Below are positions 20,691 to 32,235 of a DNA stretch of 64,000 nt, piece after piece. The position numbers were made by a program, and so were the translations under genes. The notes beneath the pieces are model-generated. The model had not been told where the DNA came from. It did not search any database and was given only the letters and a program-made list of their open reading frames with translations. The DNA lies in contig JAEBUN010000001.1 in the NCBI GenBank assembly GCA_023014365.1, positions 558,001-622,000 on the forward strand, given 5' to 3'. Each line of letters begins with the position of its first letter. The first letter of the stretch is position 1. The stretch comes from Lepiota brunneoincarnata (lineage: Eukaryota > Basidiomycota > Agaricomycetes > Agaricales > Agaricaceae).

Positions 20691-23480
20691 AATATTCTTA
20701 CATGTTTCCTAAAATACACCAACAGACTTTACAACAATCTCAGATGGCAATAACATGTCACATGGAATGGTGAAATGAATCAGAAAACTGATGGTGTAGA
20801 TGGCTAGCTGGCACATTTAAAACAAACACACACTTTTGAGCTTGTCCGTTGATGGGGAGACAGCTCACATTCTTCTAGGAGAATGGAACAGGGCCATTGG
20901 TGTGCCAGAGAAGTCAGTGATAAGTTTCAACAATGAGAAAGACACTGACTTGAATTTGCTGTATGTTCATTTTGCAGCAGAACCCTCAACCTTTTGCAAT
21001 TCCACAGGTTGAGAGCAGCAGAGGACAGTATGCACCTGACAAGGCTGCATTTCTGTGGAAGATTAAACAGTTGGGCACATTGCACAAGTATCTCATGCAT
21101 GCACACTTTGCTTTGCCTAGTGCATATACTATTGTGAATGATGCTAAATTTGATTTACAACGCTCAGCATGAGGCTGCAATTGTGATACCTATTCCAAGC
21201 ACCACACAAGATGTCCTTCAGCTGACATTGGACATTGGGCTGCATGCTGCTTGTCATGGCCCACACAGCAGGTTGGCTACCATGTTCTTGCAAGCATTTT
21301 TAGATTCTAGTATAGGTGTTCCCATGTTCTTCCCAACTTAACAACTTATAATATCACAACTTCAGAAGATATTGTCTTGGCGGCTGAAGAGTTGTGATGC
21401 ACTTCACATACTGAGCAGTGTCTCCTGTACTATTTTATAAATTGCCCATGCAAAGAAAAGGAAAACAGGATCAAGTAAATGAGATAGCAATGAAAACACG
21501 ATCAATATGTCCACCTTGTGGTACACATGGTAGAACACTACCTAGTATGACCCAAGATTCCAATGGTCGCATGGTGCAGGTGTTGATTAATTCAATTTGG
21601 ATTTGTGGGCTCTCATCAAAGCAGTATGCACATACTACAGCACCCAGATCACTATTGTGTTTGATATGAATAAGTTCAACTCAGCACAGCAAGTCAGGCT
21701 ACATTTACAGCACCTGTTTTCATAAATATTATGCCCATGGTGAAGAAAGTGGCTGTTGTTATGTAAAAATGTGTCCCTCACATACAACAGAAAGCCATCA
21801 AACTTGCTCCCCCTGGTTACACAGATGACCTTTTGATCAGGACATGTGCTGCACAAGGCATTTGACACATATTTAGGTACCTCAGAAATTCATTCAAAAC
21901 ACTTTCTCCAGGCAAGAAAAAAACCTTTTAGCCATCATTATGTAAAAATGTGTCCCTCACATGTCACCCACATGTTTGGGCAAGGGCTGATTGAAAGATC
22001 GTCTGTTGTTGCTATGTAAAATTCCACGTTGCTGTCTGCCGACACCACAATCAAGTTTTTATGGCACACTGGCTCCAATTGCTCCAAGTTCCCTAGAAGA
22101 CTGATACTTAATTCCATCTTCAGACTGTGGAGCATTTATGTTGGACAGTTCACAATCTGAGTTCATGTCCATCATTATTATTGTGTGTTCCATCCATCTT
22201 GAGATTTTCTTCCTGTCAATATTCCAACAGTCACTTAGTGCACAAGCCAGAATAGTGCATGAACAGAAGCTCAGAAACTAGAAACCCAACCAACTATCGT
22301 ACCTGTTGAGAGATAGAAGGTCAAAGTGGAATAGGAACATATTTACAAACTTGATGTCATGTTTTCATTCTGTAGAATACCATTCATTTTGGATCTTACT
22401 AAGCTGGAACAAGCAGAGCTGGACCTTAGCCACTGAAGTAGTGGCCTCGCTAGGGGACAATACCCAAGTGCAAATACCCAAGGTACATCAGGACCCAGTG
22501 GCTGGCTAGCAGGGACCTGGAGGTGGTAGCAGTCAGGGAGGACAAGCCAACCCTGGCAACATGGCCTTGCAGTGGGCTAGTCACATGAGGGGAAAAAAAA
22601 GTTATTTCAAATTTCTGAGCCAGTTTGACTCTGGTGCTTTTATCAGGACTTGCCAAGGGTAGCAAACTGAGTTGAGCAATCTAGTTAAACTACCCAACTA
22701 AGATCTAAGTCACTACATGTTCTACAAAATGGATATGATCACCCCAACAACAACCACACAGCCTGTAAACCAGCCAAAATAGATAGATATTCCAACACAG
22801 GTTGTCTTTTATATAAGGTTCCACTCAGGTCTCATGACATCTTTCCTCCAACCACTACATCCAACTTTGAATTGCTTCACTACTAAATGAATCTTACTAT
22901 TGTTCATGATTGCTTACAACACCAACCAAATTATCTTGCAAGAACATCCTGGGAGCCTTCAGTGTCATGGACATCTCACCAAACTGGTGAAATTTTAATA
23001 GAGAAACATAATAACAATGAAGCCTCCACCAGGGCTACAGCAACTATTGTGGGCATTATGAGTCCAAACAAGCTTTTCCTATCACCTAGTGGTAAATATA
23101 ATTGTTTTCTGAACTAGCCAATCACTTTATGAAATAAAAACTATCAGGCAACTTTAACCCATCATTGTTAGGGGAGTAAGAGCACTGGAACCAAATTGAT
23201 ATTCAGGTGGCAATTACAATCGCCACCCATGCTACATATATACATAGCGGTCTGTGCACAGACCAGGCAACTAAACACTACAATAGCTACCAGAAATAAC
23301 ATGCACAAACAATACACAAACAACTAAAGATAATAAAGTCATCCGCGGATCGGGCTTGGGGATGGGGGTGGCCGAAGGCTGAGACCAGGCTCGGGCATTG
23401 GGCATTGGCTAGGAAGGCTGAGCCCGGACGTCCAACCACAAGTCCCTAGACGTACCTTGTGTAAGGGGGGGGGGCACGAC
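20691..23480. other. About 2.8 kb of low-information sequence, probably old transposon debris
   Basis: Short open stretches (for example around 20963-21172 and 22306-22509) are interrupted by stops and match nothing recognisable. The phrase TATGTAAAAATGTGTCCCTCACAT occurs twice as a variant near 21760 and 21940. A G-rich segment with a run of about 10 G lies at 23465-23475. It follows the second Helitron-like element and could be captured or inserted material. Confidence 0.4.
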
Positions 23481-23490
23481 GCCCGTCCCC

Positions 23491-24189
23491 TTACAATCAT
23501 TCAAATCTCTTAATTGCGCCAAATATCAGCTCACTCTCACTTGCCCATCTGCACACAAAATTTTCGTTCCAGATTGGACAAAAGCAATAACTAACCTTGA
23601 AAATGTCATATCCAAAATTGCTTCAACAAATGACCACCGCCATCTATTTGTCACTGGCTTTGATCCGCGATGCATTCGTCTCTCTGCAAACATATTTGAA
23701 CCAAGAGATGATAAAAATCCACGTATGTTTTATGCTTCACTCTAATTTCCATCATTGTTGATCTCACCCTGCACAATAAAACCAGATCCTGATGACAATG
23801 ACATCCACCACTTGCCTATCAATCCCAATTATAACGAATCCTTCCAAAAACTTGTTAAAACTCACCGTCTCCGGCCTTTCTTGGCATTCGATGAAAACGA
23901 TAATCTTATTGACATTGCCGATCTCGCCCAAAAGCTCCGAAATGCACTAGTTGAAATGACTTTCAGTATGCGCCACTACGTCATGCAAACCGAAATGAAG
24001 GAACATTTCGACTCTTTCAATGCCGTCATTGAACAAATCATTATCTTGGTGCCGGGTTGTGGGATGCAAAGCACGCCGTTTGACAAAAAAATAAAGAAAC
24101 CGTACCGACCACAGCCCGAATGCTTTTCCAACGAGGAAAAGAACGAAGATGATGACAATTCAGAGGGTCAAAAAGGTAGGTACAAATAA
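23491..24189 (+). CDS. Hypothetical protein fragment, two exons
   Basis: The exon open at 23491-23722 (reads CAKYQLTLTCPSAHKIFVP and LFVTGFDPRCIRLSANIFE) joins by an intron 23723-23785 (GTATGT...ACCAG) to PDDND and an acidic, charged stretch ending EEKNEDDDNSEGQK. A possible further donor, GTAGGT, lies at 24174. No start codon or family is evident. The beginning abuts G-rich debris, so the gene is probably 5'-truncated. Confidence 0.4.
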
Positions 24190-24366
24190 CCATCTAACTT
24201 CAACCTAACATGCTAAACGGTTAAACAAGATCCTGGCCCCTCCAAGAGGAAAAAGGCCTCCGTTCCTAAAAGAAACTAGGTTACCATGTATCTATAAAAT
24301 AACTAAGCAAAATGTACTTTTGTTGGACCCAAACAAGGCAAGGTGTTTGACGGCAACGCCGTCCTC

Positions 24367-24871
24367 TAGTTGTCATCACTGTTACCATCCCCGGGCCGGA
24401 ATATGGATTCCGGGTCCCTCCTTCCATTAGGTTGCTACTCACCCCACCGTGCTTCAACAGAAACCACGGGTTCCACTTCGAAAAGCCCGAGACGGCATTC
24501 GAAGAAGGTGGTGGACCAGGGGAGTTGCTGGAAGACTAGAATGACCAGCGCCAGGACTCATCTGGGAGAGTGTCGGGTGGTGATTTCCGTAATGTACTTG
24601 GACCCACTTCCCGGTGTTTTGGCTCCCGATCTTTTTTTCTTTTTTTTCTCTCGATCTCTATGTAAACGGTAGCCAGCATGCCAGGACAATTACTCGCTCC
24701 TTTTGTTGTTCCGTATTTACCTTAAATAACGTAGCTCGAATCACCGGCAGCCTCAGTTCTCGTGCATACGAGTTTCTGAGGCTAACGAACACTCGTATTC
24801 TAACATCCCGGCCGACATCGTCGGATACTGATGAAAAGGCTGGTGGCGCTAGGGAAAAAGCGACAGTGTGG
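24367..24871 (+). pseudogene. Duplicated 3' end of the JEN-type transporter gene (block U1)
   Basis: Matches the last two exons of the transporter at 56436-56750, in the opposite orientation. It begins in the exon encoding VITVTILGPE, retains the 60-bp intron (GGATTCC... in place of GTATGT at the donor) and the exon starting after TTCAACAG. A sequence of about 215 bp interrupts it between about 24590 and 24806, flanked by TTCCG and TCCCG. The transporter stop TGA is replaced by TGG (near 24868), as in block U2. It cannot encode a transporter. Confidence 0.8.
24590..24806. mobile_element. Small insertion in the transporter 3' copy
   Basis: About 215 bp absent from the other copies of this block, beginning near TGTACTTGGACCC and ending TTCTAACA, with TTCCG/TCCCG at the two junctions. 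TG...CA ends and a short flank repeat would suit a solo LTR or small non-autonomous element, but no second copy is in the window. Confidence 0.4.
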
Positions 24872-25599
24872 TTGTGTGGTTTACTGTGGGTATGAGGTGG
24901 AACTGTTTGAAATGTACGTGAGCCTCCTATTTTTACGTGTTTTATGTGTGTGTATCACGATGATTTATGATGCATGACTATGATTACGAAACGGTGATCA
25001 AGATTGAGAACAGCGCCATTTGGCATTCGTTCTGGGCATCCCTGGTGCTACCAACGCTGGGGATCACTGATCATTCTGACCTGAGATGTTCTCAAATTGC
25101 CTGCAGATGTTATTATTATTACCCACCCACGTGCCCAATGCCCTGACACAACCGCATGGAAGAAGAGGCCTTCTTGGCAGGGATGTGGCACTAACCCGCA
25201 CCCGTTAGGTGCCACAGAAATTCCCTATCAATATTGTGTCATGCTAGAGTAGTTAAAAGGTCTTACGGACGGTAAATCAATAAGCTTCCCCCAACCCTGT
25301 CGCTGGAACTAGTGAAATTCAAAAACCTCAAGGAGCTTTACCACCATGCCCTCGAGCCCACAACTTCCGCTCATATTACGATGCATTATAGTGGCGCTAC
25401 CCATTGAATCAGTAAGGGAGGTTCAATTCTAGCAACGAAACACACAAGACCACACGGGATTTCCTGAGACCCTGGTTGGTTTCCGGATGGCGTGACCTCC
25501 CCTTGCCGAGTATATCAAACTGGGCGCCATGGACATTTTAGCACCTTGATCAGAAATAACCACATTTTCTCCCTCACTCCCCTCCACCACGATTGTGTA

Positions 25600-26202
25600 A
25601 TGCCAGAGGTAGGGTCATCGTCGGTATGTCGTTCCCCGAGAATATGGTGCAGAACCCCATATAACTAGATGGCAGAATCCGAACGGAGGCGGGGTACCTC
25701 CCAGCATGTCGCATCCCAAAACCGTCCGAGGCCGCGCCTGTGATTATTGTAGATGCAAGTATACGATGTCCAATTACAAAATTGAGACGCTAATTATTTA
25801 CAGCGAGGAAACGCAGGTGCTCCGGCAAAGACACCCAAGACGATTGTTCCTATTGTCTTCGAATAGGTGTGGTCTGCAAGTATTCCACTGCGTAGGTCCA
25901 GTGCTTGCTACTGATCCCCTGATTGACGTGCGGTAATAACAGAGGCGAGGTACCTCCCACCCCACGAATCTTTAGGCCGGGGCCGCCACGTGTAAGCTGT
26001 GATGGATGTAGAAGTAAGTGTACGATGTCCAATTGCAAATCCGAGACGCCAATTGTTTATAGAGCGGAAGAGACAGTGCATCGGCAAAATAAGTGGGACG
26101 TGTGTCGCTTGTCGTCTACGAAATGCGGATTGCATGTGTAGGTCCAGTGCTTGCTATTAATTATAATCCCCTGATTGACGTGCGGTAGCGAGCATGACCT
26201 AA
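25600..26202 (+). CDS. Small protein with two complete Zn2Cys6 clusters (116 aa model)
   Basis: Six short exons: 25600-25623, 25676-25754, 25804-25891, 25943-26013, 26063-26137 and 26189-26202. They join in frame to 351 nt including the stop. Cluster 1 reads CDYCRSRKRRC...CSYCLRIGVVC (C-X2-C-X6-C-X8-C-X2-C-X6-C). Cluster 2 reads CDGCRKRKRQC...CVACRLRNADC (C-X2-C-X6-C-X7-C-X2-C-X6-C). Both clusters are split by an intron directly after C-X2-C-R; the first has a GC donor (GCAAGT). Zn2Cys6 is the DNA-binding fold of fungal transcription factors, but no coiled coil or middle homology region follows. It may be a truncated regulator, a dominant DNA binder or a decaying fragment. It lies downstream of a transporter 3' copy, as its relatives do. 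Confidence 0.65.
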
Positions 26203-26447
26203 AATAACAAACAAAAGCGACCTGGGAGCCCCCGGCCACCAGAGATACACATATAGGAGATCTCCATATACAACATCTGAAGTAATTCCATTGACGAGAT
26301 GAAAGAGTACACAGACATATTGAGCTAGAAACGGTAGGAGGGAAACAAGGGGAAGGGGGCTGGAGGGAGAGTTAGAGGAACAGGACAGGGCCAAGTCACA
26401 AACGTAGCGAAAACGAGGTAGGATATTCAACCCCTGGTCACACATTC

Positions 26448-26660
26448 AGGCAGTGCGCAATTGCAATCTATAAGTTTCCCCAAGTTGGAAATGAGTACGC
26501 AAAATCGGTTATAACAATATCAACAAGGCTTGAAACAACCGGGAAAAGCACATTTCATACCTAAAACGTGGAACCACTGATATCACAGCAACGCGGGAGA
26601 CTAGAGTGACTCGCATTGCGGGTTTCACATTGCGAATCAGAACCCTTTTTCTGCTGTGTT
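26448..26660. repeat. Dispersed repeat shared with 51.72-51.99 kb and 53.30-53.48 kb
   Basis: Contains variants of GCACATTTCATACCTA and GAATCAGAACCCTTTTT that recur near 51.87-51.97 kb in the same orientation. The part reading GTACGCAAAATCGGTTATAA recurs near 51.81 kb, and inverted near 53.37 kb. Several unrelated-looking blocks of this window therefore share parts beyond the transporter and zinc-cluster sequences. Confidence 0.65.
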
Positions 26661-26799
26661 AGGCCTGTTCAGCAACATCGGGTTCAAGCCCTGCGATTCT
26701 ACAACAAGCAGAATGCATGTGGAATTACCACGTAACCCAATGGAACACTTGATTAACTTTATGCGCGGATTCTGTCGGATGTTCCTGAAGAAATCTGGC

Positions 26800-27165
26800 C
26801 AATATCCCATCGGTTGATCAAGGCTATTGTTTCCCGCCAGGGTTCCTTCACAAGCTTTCCTCACCATGTGTGCAGTTTCTTGGGGATCAGTCGTGGTGGG
26901 TATTACACTGCAGTGCACAAACTCCATTCAGCCCCGGACGTACCGTCATCGGATGAGGCGGATGCTGGCCCTTCACGATTCCTCCATGCATCGTTCCGCG
27001 ATTACTTTGTCCAGCCTATGCGCTTGGGCCGGTTTTGTGCTTCATTGTCACCGGACTTCAAGGGAAATGACAAGGGACAGAATGCTTACAGCTCCTCAGT
27101 TCGCCTACGCTGTTCCTCGCCGAGAGTACATTTAAGCTCACCAACACGTTTAGGCTTTTGATATC
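26800..27165 (+). pseudogene. NACHT (STAND NTPase) C-terminal remnant
   Basis: Reads FLGISRGGYYTAVHKLHSA, then DVPSSDEADAGPSRFLHAS and FRDYFVQPMRLGRF. This matches the post-NACHT region of fungal STAND proteins and the minus-strand gene at 30.6-32.2 kb (FLGITRSDFYTASRKLHS...FHASFQDYLVHP). No Walker motifs remain, and similarity ends by about 27160. It lies on the other side of the K+ channel gene in inverted orientation. Confidence 0.7.
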
Positions 27166-27829
27166 GACACTGTATGGGCCTCTGACCCAGCAGGAGTTGA
27201 ATCTCCGTATTGCATGGTCCCTTCCTGACCATGGGTCGAGGCAGCAGCTTGGTGAGCACCTGATCAGGGTGGCACAATTCAGTACCATGACCAGCCAGGA
27301 TTCACAAGCAGCAACAGGGATGGCATCGAACCCACGGGGCTGCTGGTATGCTTTATGATCAAAATCAAAGCCAGGTGCAAGATACTACCCCTTACGACCT
27401 TTTGGCATCATCAGCGAGCAGCTCTATGGGTGTGTTTGTTGAGCTTCCACTACAAAGGGGACAGCTTGAGGCGAGACACAGGTCTTCCCTGTAGGCTATC
27501 CTCGGAGCCCACTTTGAGATTGAAGTGTAAAAGGATAGAAACTGCGGGTGTTTTCCGGGTTCTTAAGAGCATTGGGGCAAGCCAAGTTCGTCATTTTGTT
27601 TACGGGACGTGATGTCTACGATTCTATGCAATCACCAATTACTATTTCGCGCTCACTCGTAATCCACCTGTAGGAGAGTCACTAGCTCTTCAATAGAATA
27701 CGGGCGTTTGAGGGGCACGAGGTCCTACTCATCAAGAGGTCCGTGTGCGAGAGTGTATATCTCGTCCCAGCAGTGAAATCATTATGATTGGTGGAGGGGT
27801 GTATACCAAATCATGCACAAATATATCGT
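27166..27829. other. Intergenic, nothing recognised
   Basis: No open stretch with family resemblance. Lies between the NACHT remnant and the 3' end of the K+ channel gene, and would include that gene's 3' untranslated region. Confidence 0.5.
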
Positions 27830-29623
27830 CTACCTTCTAGAACTCGACGGCGTCTGCTTCCCCTTCCCACAATCGTTCCCATCCTCACCCTCCGCATCCA
27901 AAACCGTCACTAATCTCCTCAATAGCCTCGCTTGCACGTCAACGGTAGCACTGAGATCCGCAATCTGCTTGCTCAACTCAGTCTGATTCTGAGCCAATTT
28001 CATATTCGAGAGATCTCTCCTCGTCGTTTGCCCGTTTGGCGTTCCAGGATCGATTGGTGGGGCGAAGAGGGGTGGATAGAGTAGGCGGGTAGGATCATTA
28101 GCGATCGGATCGGCAAGTTCTTCTGCATCTAAATTTCCCTCGCTGCGATTCTGTGAAGTTTTTTTATCTGGATACTGTGTTACTGCAGGGGGGAGGAAAC
28201 CCACTTTATTGCTTGTCATTCGCTCCCAGACAATACTGAATTCGCGTCCGAGAACAAAACTTGGCAACGTGATAAGTAATAGCCCACAGACGAGTATTGG
28301 AAGGGTGATCAGGCGGCCCAAAAAGGAACGAGGGGTGATTTCGCCGTAGCCAACTGTGGTAATAGCTGTATGTATAATGATGAGAAGAGTGTGCAGGATC
28401 GGGAGGCAGGACACGACTCACTGACTAAAACGAACCTAAGAAACGATGGATCAGACAAATCGAAGAGAATCACATGTAAAAACGCTGGACTTACCATGCT
28501 GCAGCAGGAATTGACTTGGAAAGGGCTAATGAGCCACTATAGGAGGCAACTAATGAAGGAAACATACAGAGAATTGGCTTGGGTCACCGTCTGAGTTGAT
28601 GAACGTTTCAAGGGTTTCATCCCAAGTACCTCTTTCTGCGAAATATCTGCGGTTTCCTCGGTGAGATAACTATTAGCTTGCTCAAAAAGAATAGGCGCAC
28701 AGAAGGGTACTAAACACGGTGAGCATCATAATGACGAAAAACCCGATCGCTAGAAGAGCGTGTTGAGACCTCCGCACAGAGAGGTACATGACTTCAATAG
28801 TTCTGAAGCAAGGTAAGCAATCACGGTATATACCGACAAGATGGAAAGACTTACAAGAGTATTGTATGATTATATCTAAATGGCCGGAAAACTCTGAGCA
28901 AACGAAACATTCGCAGAATGGAGAAGCGGAATAATACAGACTAAAGGACTTGTATTAGAGTTATAATCGTTAGTTCAAACAGACGACTCACAGTATCCTG
29001 TTGCAACAGTAACTCAATATAATATGGTAACACCGAAAGCAGGTCGATAATCCCGTAAAATGCTGGAAACATTACGTAATCGCCAGCAATCAGCGCGGTT
29101 TCAGAAAGGCCGGTGAGCATGAGGTTGAGGGAGACTAACAAAATATCCACTTGAACAAGCTTCTCCAAGTGTTACTCCACGCTATACACCGTGCGATATA
29201 CTCCATAGTGAATAAAGCCACCACGCTCGTCTCTATCCCAAACCAAACCCGGGTTGAGATTGAATGGAAAGCGGGTACTGTCTCCAGTACGGTGATGATC
29301 GCGGAAATAATGATGAGCCCGGTCGTCATTGCATATACGAGGAATGCAGAGGGTGATGATGTCGGTCGTTCGAGGAGGGCGAAGAGGCTGCGCTTCCATC
29401 GTGGGTGGATATTGTCGAGAGTAACGTCCTCTCCAAAAGACGCCGAATGAGGAATAAGCTCGTCGATATTAGATGGAGATGGTGGCTGGTATTCTTCTGT
29501 GAGGAAACGGGATACCTCTGGGTGGTTTGTCCGTAGGCGGGTGAGCTCTATCGAAGTGTTGCGGGACATGAGGTTCGTTGATGCGACCACAGGTGACAAA
29601 TTCGGACCAGCATTCGGGGTCAC
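27830..29623 (-). CDS. Voltage-gated potassium channel (463 aa, 8 exons)
   Basis: Exons from 5' to 3': 29623-29140, 29062-28992, 28940-28855, 28802-28701, 28646-28568, 28514-28495, 28435-28422 and 28365-27830; they sum to 1392 nt with consistent phases. The product is a one-repeat Kv-type subunit: S1 around SAFLVYAMTTGLIIISAII, S3 around GIIDLLSVLPYYIE, and S4 with arginine at every third position (RFSILRMFRLLRVFRPFR). S5 is LLAIGFFVIMMLTVF, the pore helix AAAWFVLVTIT, and the selectivity filter TVGYGE. S6 is ITLPILVCGLLLITLPSFV. The C-terminal tail contains a heptad-like stretch. Exons 6 and 7 are only 20 and 14 bp and carry the pore. It should sit in the plasma or vacuolar membrane as a tetramer. 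All introns are GT-AG, 51-77 bp. Confidence 0.9.
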
Positions 29624-29689
29624 ACGGAAAAATTCTCACGTCTCTGCTGGGCGCTAATGCAAGTGATCCGGACAATGATTAATGTATAC

Positions 29690-30629
29690 ATCTCACTTAC
29701 ACCACTGATATCAGGCTCTACAATCATCTCGGTGACAAGGGGCAAGCCGTCTGAGGCCAATTTCAGGGAGTAGAAACATATTTGGCTCGCGGGTGTTAGC
29801 TACAGCAAGGCCCGCACTCGTGTCATACCCCAGCAAAAAGTATGCAGGACCTGGGAGTTTCTAGAAATCGTTTGTGGAGATCAAGTCGAAATCCTGTCAT
29901 TGAAATCAAGGGAAATCAGTTGTCGCGACGGCTGAACATACCAAAGCCTCCGCGTCAATTTTTAGGACTCTGAAAAGCCTGTCATCAATTTCAACCATGC
30001 CAGGGTTAACATTGGGAGGAGGAAGCCGTCACCAACCCAACATTAGGCAGGCTCGAACCTTGCATTTCGTCATTGGGTCCCCAATTCGGAGACAAAGTGA
30101 CACAAAGTGATATTTTAGCCACCTCCAATTATACTAAGTTCACTTAACGCCTGACCCAGGCGACGAGGAAGCTGGGACACCAAATTATTTGAGAGCGTAA
30201 GGCGACTCCCTGGTCTCTTTATTATTCAAAGCCTTTAATAAGGGCCCTGTGGAGGCCCCATGGAATATGGATTACCATATATCGAACCCGGCTGTAACAT
30301 CTGAATTAGTGATATATAGATATCAAGCTACACGATCATCTTGGCCACGGAAGGCCAGACCTCTGCGGCTGATTTCAGAGAGTAAAATTCAATTGGATCA
30401 GCACGGTGAGCCATCGCAAGGACCGCATTCGTATCATATCCCAATAAGAAGTATACGCGGCCGGACAGTTTCCCGAAATCTCGAAGAGTGGAAACCGTGT
30501 TAAAGTCCTAAACGTCCAGGCGACGTTCGCGTGTCATCGAAAATTGGTTGTCGTGATGTTACACATACCAAGGGTTCTGCGGCCTTATATAGCAGGCGCT
30601 TGAGAAGCTTGTCATCAATTTCACCCATG
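29690..30629 (-). pseudogene. Two related fragments of an unidentified gene
   Basis: Minus-strand segments near 30010-29690 and 30640-30280 resemble each other. One reads MVEIDDRLFRVL-DAEALVC, the other MGEIDDKLLKRLLYKAAEPL; each is then followed by GRVYFLLGYDTNAVLA or PAYFLLGYDTSAGLA and a block like FYSLKSAAEVWPS. The 30.6-kb copy starts just after the NACHT pseudogene and may be its downstream exons or a separate gene; the other is a duplicate. Both contain stops. Confidence 0.45.
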
Positions 30630-32235
30630 CTATCGGTCCTGACTAAATCGTAGAGGGACTGCACAAGCGATGTGAATAGGCCACGAAAGGTGCCCTTGCA
30701 GCAGCTTCTCAGTTTGTGCTCGATCTACGAGCTCCGGCAGATGGGGCAACAAGCTAGTGCTGGGATAGTTCAGGCACTGTGCGAGGAAAATAGCAACTGA
30801 CCCAACGTAACGCAGGCTTGAAATCTGCATTTCGTCATTAGGGCTAGTATTCGGGGATAAAGTAACACACGATCGGCCTGAACGAGCGGGATGAACGAGG
30901 TAATCCTGGAATGATGCGTGAAAAAGGAGCAATGGGCGGATGTCAGTCTCCTCTGGGGAGGGAACATCCAAGACAGAATGAAGTTTGCGTGACGCGGTGT
31001 AGAAATCACTACGAGTGATGCCCAGGAAGTTCGAGAGGAGTCGTGGGGTATTCTCAGCTTGCACGGTCAACTCGTCAATGCCAATCGTCAGCAACTTATG
31101 TGTTAATGGCCAGGTATTTCTGGGTACTTCAGAAAGATCCGTGTATACAGAAGATCAAGAATATGCATGGGACCCAGCGCACCAACTACGTGCGAGTGTC
31201 TGATCACCGAAAACACGTCAGCGAGACGCGCATTGGGTTGCCCAGATTCAGGATCTTCAATGTACTTGAGAACGGTGTTTGCGAGTACGAAAAGACCTGA
31301 GGCCTCATCGATGATACGTACAATATCATCCTCGGGAGGCCACGATCCATTAACGTCTTCATCAACATAGTTCTGGTACCTCCTATGTACATACCTCCTT
31401 GAAACGCGCATGAACAAATTGAGCCACATCAGCTCGAGACTCCTCTGCATCAACTGTCAGCTCCTCTCTCCAACAATGTATCGGGAAATCCACTCGAGCG
31501 AGACAATCCATTAGATGTGGCTTCGGTCGGCTGCAAATCATCCAGATGATTGGGATGGAGATTCGGGAGAGGATGAGGTTGTTGATCAACTCGATGATAT
31601 CTAATTGGGCCTGTTCTCCGTCACATTCGTCAAGGCCATCTAAGATAATGAGGTGCTTTGGATGGGCCGATAACGACCTTAACGGTTCAATGATCAGCTT
31701 CCTGAATTGAACCTGGGGCGTCTTCCTCAGCAGATCAGGGTCTGCGGCCAACTGGGCAGCGGCGAGTGGAAGATATCCTGGGAACCGCACGGCTAGTTGA
31801 TATGCAAGGGTAATGAAGACGGGTTGGAGATCATCGCGTCAGTTGGACTTGGAGAAAAAGAAAGCGGCGCCTAGACGGCGGTTCTCCGCAGCACATTCGG
31901 CGATTGTTTGTGCGACAGCGGATTTGCCAACACCGGCAGGCCCATGAAGCCACAGTATATCCCATGTGCGCTGGTGATCGACGAGCCACTGCTGTACTCT
32001 GGTAGTCAGGGTTACACGGGTTCCAGGATAGGATAGAGGGGGCGGGTAGCGGGCGGAGGAATCAAAGTCTGCTCCTGGTGTCATTTCTCATGCGAGGACC
32101 TCAAGCACTTGCATATTAGATTCAGTGCTTTGGACTCTCCGGAATAACAAGTCCGCGACTCGTACCTGGTCTTCCCTGGTCAATACAACCAATGTTTGTC
32201 AGTTTTTCAATCACTGTTGTCGATTGATCGGCCAT
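30630..32235 (-). pseudogene. NACHT-domain STAND NTPase, disrupted
   Basis: Fungal NACHT proteins are NTPase switches linked to nonself recognition. A start at 32235 gives MADQSTTVIEKLTNIG; after an intron comes ADFDSSARYPPP, then Walker A GPAGVGKS (about 31945) and RRLGAAFFFSKSN. Walker B is LIILDGLDECDG (about 31640), followed by WMICSRPKPHL, ASGLFVLANTVL and FLGITRSDFY. Defects: an in-frame TGA at 31841-31839 and two frame changes, near 31390 and 31100. No WD40 or ankyrin repeats follow. It could be a pseudogene or a gene with misread introns, but the TGA lies inside a conserved stretch. Confidence 0.8.

Noticed and set aside
26680..26720. GGGTTCAAGCCC as a tRNA T-arm or SINE B box
   Set aside because: The surrounding stems do not pair as a tRNA and no second copy supports a SINE.
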